DNA of 64,000 nt. Origin: CAYRDC01 sp964422925. GTDB lineage: Bacteria; Bacteroidota; Bacteroidia; Chitinophagales; S012-47. The translations under genes were made by a program, and so were the position numbers. The DNA lies in the NCBI GenBank assembly GCA_964422925.1, contig CAYRDC010000002.1:121585-185584 (forward strand), given 5' to 3'. Below the pieces are notes generated by a model. That model was given only the letters and a program-made list of their open reading frames with translations, was not told the origin of the DNA and made no database searches. Below are positions 34,774 to 43,253 of this stretch, in pieces (the first letter of the stretch is position 1; each line of letters starts with the position of its first letter).

Positions 34774-37173
34774 ATGCGAAAAGGATTACTCTTGCTGGCA
34801 GGCTTTGCCCTGTCCTTGCATTTTTACGCGCAAAACCTGACACAAACTATCCGGGGGAATATCCTGGAAGCGGATTCTCATTTGCCCCTGCCCGGGGCTA
34901 CAGTGGCTGTTTATCAAGACAGTACCCTGGTGGGCGGATCAATTTCCGATGTGAAAGGGCAATTCCGGATTGAAAAAGTGCCCGTTGGCCGGTATACGGT
35001 CACGGCTTCGTTTATTGGCTATGACCCGGTATCCATACCGGATGTACTGGTGAATTCAGCGCGGCAAACAATACTGAACCTGGAATTGCGTGAATCCATA
35101 ACGCAGGTAAACGAGGTGGTGGTTACGGGGAAAGGCCGGAAAGGGGAACCTCTGAATAAACTGGCTTCGGTCAGCGCCCGGGCTTTTTCCATTGATGAAA
35201 CCGACCGCTATGCCGGCAGCCGGGGCGACCCGGCCCGTATGGCATCAAATTACGCGGGCGTCCTGGGAAACAACGATGCCAGCAACGACATCATCATCCG
35301 GGGCAACTCGCCCATGGGCCTGCTGTGGCGCATCGAGGGGGTGAATGTGCCCAATCCCAACCATTTTGCCGTGGCCGGCAACACCGGGGGACCGGTGGGC
35401 ATACTGAACAACCATGTGCTGGCCAATTCCGATTTTTTTACCGGGGCTTTCCCGGCCGAATACGGCAATACCGTGGCAGGAGTGTTTGACCTGAACATGC
35501 GCAACGGCAATAACGAACAACATGAGTTGTCGGCACAAATTGGTTTCCTTGGCGTGGAGGCCAATGCCGAAGGGCCCATCAACCGCAGGCGGGGCTCCAG
35601 CTACCTGGCGGCTTACCGCTATTCCACCCTGGCCTTGTTTGACAACTTCGGGGTGAATATCGGAACGGATGCCGTACCGTATTACCAGGACCTGGCCTTC
35701 AAGATAAACCTTCCCCTGGACGATCGCACCCATATTTCTCTCTTCGGCCTTGGCGGAACCAGCAAGGCCGACATCATTAAAAGCGATGACATCTCCCCGG
35801 ACCCCACACAGATCTACGGCAACCAGGATTCGGATGAGAAGTTCCGGAGCCGCATGGGAGCCATGGGGCTGAGCTTTTCCAGGTCCCTTAGCCCGAATAC
35901 CTACCTGAAAATCACGGCAAGCACTACCGGGGAACATACCAACAACGACATTAATTTCATTGTCCGCCATGTGGAAAACGATACGTTCGTAATCGATTCC
36001 ATTTACCGGCAATTGGGCTATTGGTTCGACCAGGTGAAATACGGTTTGTCCGTAGTGCTGAACCACCGGTTCAACAGCCGCAACACCATCAACTACGGGG
36101 TGTACAGCGATTTGTACCAGTATGACTTTGTGGACAGTATTTTTGATATTTCGGTTAAGGATTTTATTACTCGTGTCAACAACCGTGGATTTGCCGAATT
36201 GCTGCAGCCTTATTTCCAGTGGCAATACCGGCCCACGGAGGAAATCACACTGAATGCCGGGCTCCATGGGCAATGGCTCAGCCTGAACAATAACAGCCTG
36301 AGCATTGAACCCCGCCTGGGCATGCGCTGGCAGTTATCAAGCACGCAGATTTTCAGCTTCGGCATCGGCCGGCACAGTCAAATGCTGCCCACCTATATTT
36401 ATTTTGCCGGCCGGGAACTGCCTGGCAATATCGTTTCCCAACCCAATGTGAACCTTGGTTTCCTGAAAAGCGACCATTTCATAGTTGGGTACGACCAGTA
36501 TTTTACCAGTAACCTGCACTTGCGGCTGGAAGCTTATTACCAGCATTTATTTAATATTCCCGTAACTGTGAAACCAGGCTCTTATTCCGTGTTGAATGAA
36601 GGCAATGAGTTGGACCGCTTCTTCCCCGACAGCCTTCAGAGCACCGGTACGGGTAGAAATTACGGCTTGGAACTTACCCTTGAAAAATTCTTCAGCCGCA
36701 ATTATTTCTTCATGCTCACTGGCTCTTTGTTCGACTCTAAATACCGGGGCAGTGACGGGCAAATGTATAATACGGTATTCAATGCCCATTATGTGGTAAA
36801 CCTGCTGGCAACCCGTGAATTCCATTGGGGCGCCAAACGCGATAGCCGGATGGGCATAGGGGGAAAAATTACCTGGGCAGGGGGCAAGCGGTACACACCC
36901 ATTGATGTGGATTCCAGCAACGCCATCGGCCGGGCGGTGATGATTGATTCCCTGCGTAATACCCTGCAGGTGCCGGACTATTTCCGGGCCGACCTGAGAA
37001 TTGATTACAAACTGAATACAAAACACCTGTCCCACGAAATCGGGCTCGACCTGGTGAACCTGTTCGGGATACAAAATGTGTTCAAGATTACTTATATAGG
37101 CGGAACCGAACCCCTGCGCGAGGAGTATCAACTGGGATTTCTACCAATATTCTATTACCGGATTTACCTGTAG
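34774..37173 (+). CDS. TonB-dependent outer-membrane receptor with carboxypeptidase-like domain
   Basis: A 799-aa receptor from ATG 34774 (signal RKGLLLLAGFALSLHFYAQ). An N-terminal CarboxypepD_reg-like domain (GNILEADSHLPLPGATVAVYQ...SFIGYDPVSI) precedes the plug (VNEVVVTGKG, GDPARMASNYAGVLGNNDASNDIIIRG) and the barrel, which ends in aromatic strand FYYRIYL. No SusD partner is present, so it is not a starch-utilisation pair. The substrate is unknown. The frame extends 37 codons upstream, overlapping the previous gene, but the signal peptide fixes the start. Confidence 0.9.
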   Translation: MRKGLLLLAGFALSLHFYAQNLTQTIRGNILEADSHLPLPGATVAVYQDSTLVGGSISDVKGQFRIEKVPVGRYTVTASFIGYDPVSIPDVLVNSARQTILNLELRESITQVNEVVVTGKGRKGEPLNKLASVSARAFSIDETDRYAGSRGDPARMASNYAGVLGNNDASNDIIIRGNSPMGLLWRIEGVNVPNPNHFAVAGNTGGPVGILNNHVLANSDFFTGAFPAEYGNTVAGVFDLNMRNGNNEQHELSAQIGFLGVEANAEGPINRRRGSSYLAAYRYSTLALFDNFGVNIGTDAVPYYQDLAFKINLPLDDRTHISLFGLGGTSKADIIKSDDISPDPTQIYGNQDSDEKFRSRMGAMGLSFSRSLSPNTYLKITASTTGEHTNNDINFIVRHVENDTFVIDSIYRQLGYWFDQVKYGLSVVLNHRFNSRNTINYGVYSDLYQYDFVDSIFDISVKDFITRVNNRGFAELLQPYFQWQYRPTEEITLNAGLHGQWLSLNNNSLSIEPRLGMRWQLSSTQIFSFGIGRHSQMLPTYIYFAGRELPGNIVSQPNVNLGFLKSDHFIVGYDQYFTSNLHLRLEAYYQHLFNIPVTVKPGSYSVLNEGNELDRFFPDSLQSTGTGRNYGLELTLEKFFSRNYFFMLTGSLFDSKYRGSDGQMYNTVFNAHYVVNLLATREFHWGAKRDSRMGIGGKITWAGGKRYTPIDVDSSNAIGRAVMIDSLRNTLQVPDYFRADLRIDYKLNTKHLSHEIGLDLVNLFGIQNVFKITYIGGTEPLREEYQLGFLPIFYYRIYL

Positions 37174-37181
37174 GAAGGGGT

Positions 37182-37442
37182 TTACTCATCCATTTCCTCT
37201 TCCAGTTCAAGGTCTTCTTCGGGAACGAGGTCTTCAGCGGGTTCCCCGGTTTCCAGTACGGAAGGATTGATCTTGATCAGGTATATGGAATCTTCCAGCT
37301 CAAAGAGCAAACCATAAAATGGCTTGGGCCCCGGAAACATGGTCAGGTGCCCGTTAAATCCTGACGGGTATTTTTTGTTCAACTCCCGCAAAACCTGAGG
37401 CGGCAGCTTGTCGTAGCTGACCAACAGTCGTTTCTTTTCCAT
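37182..37442 (-). CDS. Small acidic protein, conserved-looking
   Basis: An 86-aa protein with a compact N-terminal part (RLLVSYDKLPPQVLRELNKKYP, FYGLLFELEDSIYLIKINPS) and a very acidic C-terminal tail (EDLELEEEMDE). Looks like a small cytoplasmic Bacteroidota protein with unknown role. It converges on the TonB receptor gene, 8 bp away. Confidence 0.65.
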   Translation of the reverse strand: MEKKRLLVSYDKLPPQVLRELNKKYPSGFNGHLTMFPGPKPFYGLLFELEDSIYLIKINPSVLETGEPAEDLVPEEDLELEEEMDE

Positions 37443-37749
37443 GGCTGCAGGCTTTGTTTCTTATTTTGCAGGTGCTTATACTTTTCCTTTTCGCGGCAGG
37501 TTTCAAATTACCGTGGAAAAATCCGGAATACCCGGCCTTGACCGGAACCTGACCAATATCCTGTACGGGAATTGGCCGGAAAGCTGTCTTGTGGAAATGC
37601 AGGGGAGAAGCAAATATTCAGCAGTGCGTACAGGAAAAATATACGCAGTAACAGTTGGCGTGAAAGTTTCATGGCTCGTGAATTATCAGATCCGGAAATC
37701 AGCAGTAATCAGAAATAATCAATTTCCGGTGTCTCGAGCGGGCAAAGGT
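37443..37749. other. Intergenic region, nothing recognised
   Basis: About 300 bp between the small acidic protein start and the histidine kinase stop. The plus-strand frame here continues antisense into the kinase gene and has no family-like sequence. I see no RNA gene, terminator or repeat that stands out. Confidence 0.5.
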
Positions 37750-39681
37750 TCAGGCAGATTTTCTGTAAAAATGGGCAATGATCTTTTCTTCCAAACTGCT
37801 GAGTTCCACTGGTTTGGAAAGAAAATCGTCCATGCCGGCATCCAGGCATTTTTTCTTGTCATCAGTGAACACGCTGGCCGTCATGGCGATAATTACCGGC
37901 CGCTGTTCCGGTCGATTTTCCTGGTACCATTGCAAAATGGTTCGGCTGGCTTCAATACCATCCATTTCAGGCATTTGCACATCCATCAGGATGAGGTCGT
38001 AGGGAATTTGTTTGGCGGCTTTCACCGCTTCGAGTCCGTTGGAAGCCACATCGGCCTGGTAGCCTAGCTTCTTTAACTGGCGCAGCGCCACTTTCTGGTT
38101 GATCGGATTGTCCTCTGCCAGGAGGATGCGCAGTTTCCGGTTATGCCTGAATCCAGTGCTCTTGCGGGAGGAATGAGCAAGATGGATGTTGCCGGTCGGG
38201 ATGGAAAAGATTTCCAGAATGCTTTTGAGCAGACGATTCTGGCGCACGGGTTTGATCATATAAGCCGCGAAAAGCCACTGGTACTCCCGTGCGGGTGTTT
38301 CACCCAGCGAAGTAAGCATGATGACCGGCAGGCTTTTCCACTCTTCGCGTGATTTGATTTCTTTCGTCAACTGTAGCCCATCCATTCCGGGCATATGCAT
38401 ATCGAATATGGCAAAGTCAGGTTTAATACCTTGATCCAGAAGTTCCAGGGCTTTTTTTGGAGAATCAGCCCGGTAAGTCTCGATACCCCAGCCGGCAAGC
38501 TGTTTGCCCAGAATCAGTAAATTAGTTTGATTGTCGTCTACGATAAGCGCTTTTTTGCCTTTCAATGCCTCCAGGGATGGCCGTTTTAGAGTTTCTGTCT
38601 TTCCAGGAAGCGCTTTAATAGTAAAAGAAAAAGTGGTACCCTTACCTACCTGGCTCCTTACCTGAATGTCCCCGCCCAGGAGATTGACCAGGCGTTTACT
38701 GATAGCCAGGCCCAGTCCGGATCCTCCATATTTGCGCGTAGTGGACGAGTCGGCCTGAGAGAATGACTCGAATATCGTTTCCAGCTTTTCGGCCGGTATG
38801 CCGATGCCGGTGTCTTTCACGTCAAATTGCAGGGTGAGCACCCCGTCCTTCTTCTCCAGCAGACTGACATGCACCAGCACTTCCCCCTCTTCAGTGAATT
38901 TCAGGGCATTGTTTACCAGGTTTACCAGCACCTGGCGCAAACGGGTCGGATCGCTGATAATGGATTGCGGTACGTCCGGTTCTATGTCCCGGATCAATTC
39001 AATATTTTTTTCAGTGGCTTTCGCGGAGAGCAGGTCCATCACGTCTTCCACAATGTCCGTCAGGTTAAATTCCTGTTTTTCCAGTTCCAGTTTCCCGGAT
39101 TCGATTTTGGAGAAATCCAGGATGTTGTTGATCACGCCCAAAAGATTTTCCCCGCTGATGCGGATGGTTTCCGCGTAATCCCGCTGCTCTTCATTCAGTT
39201 CTGATTCAAGCAATAAGCCTGTCATCCCGATCACCGCGTTCAGGGGAGTGCGAATTTCATGACTCATTGTAGAGAGGAAACGTGATTTCGCGCGTGAGGC
39301 TTCTTCCGCAGCATCGAGGGCATTTACCAGTTCAGCTTCCACCTTTTTCCGGTGTTCTATTTCAGCGGCAAGGTGCCGGTTCTTTTCTTCCAGTTTGCGG
39401 GTGCGTTCAACCACTTTTTCTTCCAGGCTCTGGTTGAGGTAATTTAAGGCATCCTGCTGCCTCCCGACTATGGAGGCGAATAATCCCAGGAAAATAGGGG
39501 CTGTGTCGATTATATACAGCAAGGGGTGTGCCTCGTGAATAGCCAGGACAGATCCCAGGGACCAGGGCAGGTGTAGCTTAATTATTTCGAAAATCAGGGA
39601 TAAAACAGGAAATGATAATCCGAAAAGGGCTCCGTAAACGGCATAACGAAGGGTAGCCGATTGTTTCCAATGCAGGCGCAT
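37750..39681 (-). CDS. Membrane hybrid histidine kinase with two receiver domains
   Basis: A 643-aa BarA-like hybrid sensor. Two membrane segments (about 12-33 and 52-72), a coiled coil (80-130), HisKA with H141 in STMSHEIRTPLNAV, HATPase with NNALKFTEEG, DTGIGIP and GGSGLGLAISKRLV, then two receiver domains with phospho-acceptor Asp in FDMHMPGMDG and LILMDVQMPEMDG. No Hpt domain is present. The periplasmic or membrane sensing part is small, so the signal may be membrane-derived. No cognate regulator is adjacent. Confidence 0.93.
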   Translation of the reverse strand: MRLHWKQSATLRYAVYGALFGLSFPVLSLIFEIIKLHLPWSLGSVLAIHEAHPLLYIIDTAPIFLGLFASIVGRQQDALNYLNQSLEEKVVERTRKLEEKNRHLAAEIEHRKKVEAELVNALDAAEEASRAKSRFLSTMSHEIRTPLNAVIGMTGLLLESELNEEQRDYAETIRISGENLLGVINNILDFSKIESGKLELEKQEFNLTDIVEDVMDLLSAKATEKNIELIRDIEPDVPQSIISDPTRLRQVLVNLVNNALKFTEEGEVLVHVSLLEKKDGVLTLQFDVKDTGIGIPAEKLETIFESFSQADSSTTRKYGGSGLGLAISKRLVNLLGGDIQVRSQVGKGTTFSFTIKALPGKTETLKRPSLEALKGKKALIVDDNQTNLLILGKQLAGWGIETYRADSPKKALELLDQGIKPDFAIFDMHMPGMDGLQLTKEIKSREEWKSLPVIMLTSLGETPAREYQWLFAAYMIKPVRQNRLLKSILEIFSIPTGNIHLAHSSRKSTGFRHNRKLRILLAEDNPINQKVALRQLKKLGYQADVASNGLEAVKAAKQIPYDLILMDVQMPEMDGIEASRTILQWYQENRPEQRPVIIAMTASVFTDDKKKCLDAGMDDFLSKPVELSSLEEKIIAHFYRKSA

Positions 39682-39875
39682 ACAGCGGGTTTAATGGTTT
39701 TTAGATAGATTCAACAGACTGGAAATACATTTTTGTTACGAAGTCAAACGCTAATAGTTACAGGAATGCCCAATTCCCTATGGCATTTTAAGAAACCGAT
39801 GCCACATCAGGCTGCCTTAATATCCTAGTCATGATTTCTCTGAACATAAATTTTTAAGGATTGATATAATGAGAC

Positions 39876-40589
39876 TCAGGCCTTGCAAACAGCAATAAAA
39901 TTTTGTAATATTCTCCTGCCATAATCGCTGGATTTGACCGCATTCAAAAGGTTTACGGGTGAACAGCCCCTGGCTTCAATTTGATCTTTCTGAGCAAGGA
40001 TCTGGGCTCTCATAATAGCAGGGGTATATTCCGGGTGGAATTGCAATCCCCAGGCATTTGTCCCGATTCTGTAAGCGTGGGTGTTTTCAAAATCATTAAA
40101 GGCCAGCTTCACGGCCGTTGACGGAAGTTCGCGAATGGTTTGCGTATGATTGACGTGGACCAGAAAAGAATCAGGGAAGCCGGTAAACAACAGGTCTTTT
40201 CGTCCGGCTACCGTTAAGGAAATATTTACCGTACCAAGTTCCTGGCCATCCGGGTGCCAGTCAATCTGTCCGCCAGCGGCATAAGCCAATACCTGATGCC
40301 CGAAACAAATACCCAGTATCGGACAATTTTTTTCTATGGCCCGGTGAAGCCATGCGGCCAGGCGCTCAATCCATGGCTCATGATCTGTAACATTATCGTG
40401 CGAACCTGTGATAATGATACCTGCCAATTGACCCGGATCCGGCCATTGAATATCCTCTCGGAAAACTTCCAGTACAAAGTCATTGGTTGATGCCGGAAAT
40501 TTAGCCCTGATCCATTGCTCAAAATCCCCGTACTTGTCCTTTACTTTAGAAAAAGTGCTACCGGCTTTCAGAATCAACACGGGACTCAT
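39876..40589 (-). CDS. Class I glutamine amidotransferase-like protein
   Basis: A 237-aa GATase with nucleophile C95 in PILGICFGHQVLAYAAGG, preceded by GIIITGSHDNV and followed by the His-Glu of LQFHPEYTP. Such stand-alone proteins resemble the GMP-synthase amidotransferase domain but are annotated only as GATase-like. The acceptor substrate is unknown. It is flanked by intergenic gaps, so it stands alone. Confidence 0.88.
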   Translation of the reverse strand: MSPVLILKAGSTFSKVKDKYGDFEQWIRAKFPASTNDFVLEVFREDIQWPDPGQLAGIIITGSHDNVTDHEPWIERLAAWLHRAIEKNCPILGICFGHQVLAYAAGGQIDWHPDGQELGTVNISLTVAGRKDLLFTGFPDSFLVHVNHTQTIRELPSTAVKLAFNDFENTHAYRIGTNAWGLQFHPEYTPAIMRAQILAQKDQIEARGCSPVNLLNAVKSSDYGRRILQNFIAVCKA

Positions 40590-40694
40590 GACTGTTTTTA
40601 TTTCCTGCTAAATTATAACCACGGGGCTGAACCTGCCCGGCAACCGGTTCCCGGAAATTAAAAAAAAACGTTTGGCAGTAATATCCCGTGTCCG

Positions 40695-42338
40695 TCAATA
40701 TTTCACAACCCTGCAAACGGCTTTTTTGTGGGGGTTTGTTTTAACAGATATAAAGTAAACACCCGGTTCAATATTCAGGTCCAATGGTATGTCCTTCCTG
40801 TTTTTGAAGGTTGCCTGATAAATTTCCCGGCCCGTAATGCTGTTGACAGCGACCATAATATGGCTGTATGCTTTGTCAAAGTGTAAATACAAGGTATGAC
40901 TTACGGGATTGGGGTAAGCAAAAACAGAGAAATCGTTTTGGGCTGATGGTTTGATGGAAGTGGGGGTTTCCGATAATTCCACAACAAATACATCATCCAA
41001 CCCATTGTTGGTTAAGGTAGCAGGCCCGAAGATGATGGCGGTACCGAAATAAAAGCCTGTAACATAGATTTTCCCGTTGGAATTTACGGTTATGCCTGTA
41101 CCCTGGGTTTCGCTCGCCTGCCCGGCACTGGCGCCTGTTGCCCAGGCCGCTGCCCCGCTTGTATCATATTTGGCGATAAACAAGTCGAAACCACCGTTGG
41201 TATTGTTCAATGTGGTGGGGCCGAATGTGATGCCGGGACTGTCGAAGTAGCCGGTAATATAAATGTCTCCGTTGGCACCGGTGGCGAGGCTGGCTGCCCG
41301 GTCCGTACCGGTACCACCGGCACTTTTTGCCCAAACCACATTCCCGGCCGTGTCGTACTTTACTAGGAATAGGTCATCGCTGCCGTTGTTGATTAAAGTG
41401 TTCGGCCCGAAAGCGACAGTGGTGCTTCCGAACCTGCCCGTAACGTAAACATTTCCGCTGGCATCGGTTGAAAGGCTGCTGCCCTGGTCGTTGCCGCTGC
41501 CACCGGCACTTTGAGCCCACAGTACCGTTCCGTTGGTATCGGCTTTTACGGTAAAGGCGTCAAAGCTGCCGTTATTAGTTAAAGTATATGATCCGAAACT
41601 GATGGACGGACTGGCAAATGCCCCGGTGATGTAAATATTCCCGCTGGCATCGGTGGTAATGCATTTGCCCATGTCAAGGCCGGTGCCCCCCACGCTTTTG
41701 GCGCCAAGAACTGTCCCGCCAGCATCGTATTTCGCAAAAAAGATGTCTTCGTTGCCGTTATTGGTCAGGGTATAGATGCCAAAAGCGATGGAAGCGCTGT
41801 TAAAATCGCCTGCAACATAAACATGGCCGCTGGCATCGGTGGTGATACTTGTTCCAAAATCACTGTCCGGCCCACCGGCACTTTTGGCCCAGATAACATT
41901 GCCGTTTGGGTCGAATTTTACGGTAAAGACATCAAAACTGCCGGCATTATTCAATGTAAAAGACCCGAATGTTAATGCAGGGCTGTCGAAATACCCGGTA
42001 ACATAAATGTTCCCGTTGCCGTCTGTTGCGATGCCATTGCCCCGGTCGTTGCCGGTGCCACCGGCACTTTTGGCCCAGATGACATTGCCGCTCGGATCAT
42101 ATTTTACCAGGAAAATATCTTCGTTGCCGTTCGAAGTCAATGTAGTTGAACCGAATGTTATGGTAGAACTTCTGAAGCTTCCCGTGACATATATATTCCC
42201 GTTTGTATCGGTGGCGATACCCTCGGTAAAATCACCGGAGGTGCCACCGGCACCTTGCGCCCACTGGTAAACGGGGGTTTGAGATTTGGCAAAAGGCAAT
42301 ACTAAGAACAGGGAAAATACAAAGATCAAATACTTCAT
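40695..42338 (-). CDS. Secreted SBBP-repeat beta-propeller with T9SS sorting domain
   Basis: A 547-aa exported protein: signal MKYLIFVFSLFLVLPFAKSQ, then eight or so near-identical repeats built on VIWAKSAGGTGNDRGNGIAT and NIYVTGYFDSPALTFGS (SBBP/YD-type blades), and a C-terminal T9SS domain (FSVFAYPNPVSHTLYL ... KKAVCRVVKY). Repeat units are about 55 residues. Surface-exposed or secreted structural or binding protein; function unknown. Confidence 0.88.
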   Translation of the reverse strand: MKYLIFVFSLFLVLPFAKSQTPVYQWAQGAGGTSGDFTEGIATDTNGNIYVTGSFRSSTITFGSTTLTSNGNEDIFLVKYDPSGNVIWAKSAGGTGNDRGNGIATDGNGNIYVTGYFDSPALTFGSFTLNNAGSFDVFTVKFDPNGNVIWAKSAGGPDSDFGTSITTDASGHVYVAGDFNSASIAFGIYTLTNNGNEDIFFAKYDAGGTVLGAKSVGGTGLDMGKCITTDASGNIYITGAFASPSISFGSYTLTNNGSFDAFTVKADTNGTVLWAQSAGGSGNDQGSSLSTDASGNVYVTGRFGSTTVAFGPNTLINNGSDDLFLVKYDTAGNVVWAKSAGGTGTDRAASLATGANGDIYITGYFDSPGITFGPTTLNNTNGGFDLFIAKYDTSGAAAWATGASAGQASETQGTGITVNSNGKIYVTGFYFGTAIIFGPATLTNNGLDDVFVVELSETPTSIKPSAQNDFSVFAYPNPVSHTLYLHFDKAYSHIMVAVNSITGREIYQATFKNRKDIPLDLNIEPGVYFISVKTNPHKKAVCRVVKY

Positions 42339-42700
42339 AACGGACTTTTTTTAATGATCAGGAAAGGAAAAGACGCAAAATAAATGATTTTTCCCTGACC
42401 GGCAAAATCTACCGGTAAATATTACTGGTTTGGCCCTAGGCAGAGGCAATTATGCAAGGGTAAGCCTTCCTGGGTTGATGTGGTATGTACAGTCCGCCCC
42501 TGGCGGTACGCAGGCGGGACATGCTCTTGGAGTGGCGGATATTAAACAGGTCAGCACAGAGAGTATTATCCGGTAAAATTAGCTCAGCGCCATGAATAAC
42601 TGTCAAATCATTGAAAGGATTATATGGGCAAAGAGGGGAACAAAAAGTAATTTTGTCCCGATACTCATCAGACAAATAAAGAAGGCAGAATATAAAGTCA
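42339..42700. other. Intergenic region with a CRISPR-repeat-like fragment
   Basis: No convincing gene apart from a tiny hydrophobic frame at 42603-42701. Segment 42503-42532 (GCGGTACGCAGG...ATGCTCTTGGAG) matches 25 of 30 bases with 44774-44803, where it forms the 3' end of a decayed CRISPR repeat. This suggests array debris on this side of the TPR gene too. Confidence 0.5.
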
Positions 42701-42701
42701 T
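42603..42701 (-). CDS. Possible tiny hydrophobic protein after the attC-like site
   Basis: A 32-codon frame (MTLYSAFFICLMSIGTKLLF... to a TGA) whose ATG begins inside the R'-like end of the attC site (GTTATAATG), where the gene of a next cassette would start. It reads as one hydrophobic segment. Too short to trust without other evidence. Confidence 0.2.
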   Translation of the reverse strand: MTLYSAFFICLMSIGTKLLFVPLFAHIILSMI

Positions 42702-42830
42702 TATAACGACACGCGGATGAGCCGCCAGGTGGGTACAACACCAAAACCAGGCGATGCGACAGGCTGGCGGAGGACCTCAACCTCGTGAAAAGACACATTC
42801 AGCCCGTTCGGCTTCATCCGCATGTTGGGT
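42701..42830 (-). other. attC-like integron recombination site
   Basis: Read on the minus strand, ACCCAAC (42830-42824, fits RYYYAAC) starts 3 bp after the stop of the ABM gene. It is followed by ATGCGGATGAAGCCG, an inner inverted repeat (CCGCCAG at 42722-42728 with CTGGCGG at 42764-42770) and the returning arm CGGCTCATCCGCG. The site ends in GTTATAA (42707-42701), a 5-of-7 match to GTTRRRY. The outer arms pair with one extrahelical base, as attC sites do. Length 130 bp is inside the known attC range. No integrase is seen in the window. Confidence 0.6.
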
Positions 42831-42833
42831 TTA

Positions 42834-43124
42834 CTACCCCGGTAGCTTCACTGCCAGAACATCAACCTTTTCAATAGATGGCGGAGCGGAAAGAAGTTCG
42901 CCAGCCTTTTCCATGAGTGTGGCAGCGACTTTGCCTGAGAGTTGAGCTTGGCGACCCGCCTCATCGTGGAACGCATCAAAGATACCAAACTTGGATGGCC
43001 CAAGACGAATGCCGAACCGCGTGGTTGTAGCCGGCTCTTCATGAACCAGTGGAAGGCCTTCAAGCAGAAACTGCTCTACTTCTTTCTCCTTCCCGGGCTT
43101 CGCTGCAAGCCGCACAAACAGCAA
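42834..43124 (-). CDS. Antibiotic-biosynthesis-monooxygenase-like (ABM) protein, altered start
   Basis: A 96-aa ferredoxin-like ABM domain (FVRLAAKPGKEKEVEQFLLEG ... FGIRLGPSKFGIFDAFHDEAGRQAHL-like segment, LMEKAGELL). Such small proteins are heme or quinone monooxygenase-like, and are common in integron cassettes. The only usual start is TTG 43124. In frame upstream, IIVKE completes the expected first strand but has no ATG, only ATT at 43139, so the original start seems lost or is ATT. The downstream attC-like site supports a mobile cassette. Function in this host uncertain. Confidence 0.75.
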   Translation of the reverse strand: MLFVRLAAKPGKEKEVEQFLLEGLPLVHEEPATTTRFGIRLGPSKFGIFDAFHDEAGRQAQLSGKVAATLMEKAGELLSAPPSIEKVDVLAVKLPG

Positions 43125-43253
43125 TTCTTTAACTATAATACACCTCTTTTGGTTAGGGACGTATCACGTACACCCCATTATATTAAGGTAATTGAATAAT
43201 TTACCGATCATCTTCATCAGCTTTATTGTCAACCCTTACTTTACATTTATAAT

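Noticed and set aside
34663..37173. Longer TonB receptor frame
   Set aside because: The signal peptide begins at ATG 34774; the extra codons overlap the glycosyltransferase-like gene.
37441..38067. Plus-strand 208-codon open frame
   Set aside because: Two thirds of it are antisense to the end of the hybrid histidine kinase, and the rest has no family-like sequence or ribosome site.
42436..42798. Minus-strand 120-codon open frame downstream of the ABM gene
   Set aside because: It runs through the attC-like palindrome and the CRISPR-repeat fragment, and its protein has no recognisable pattern.
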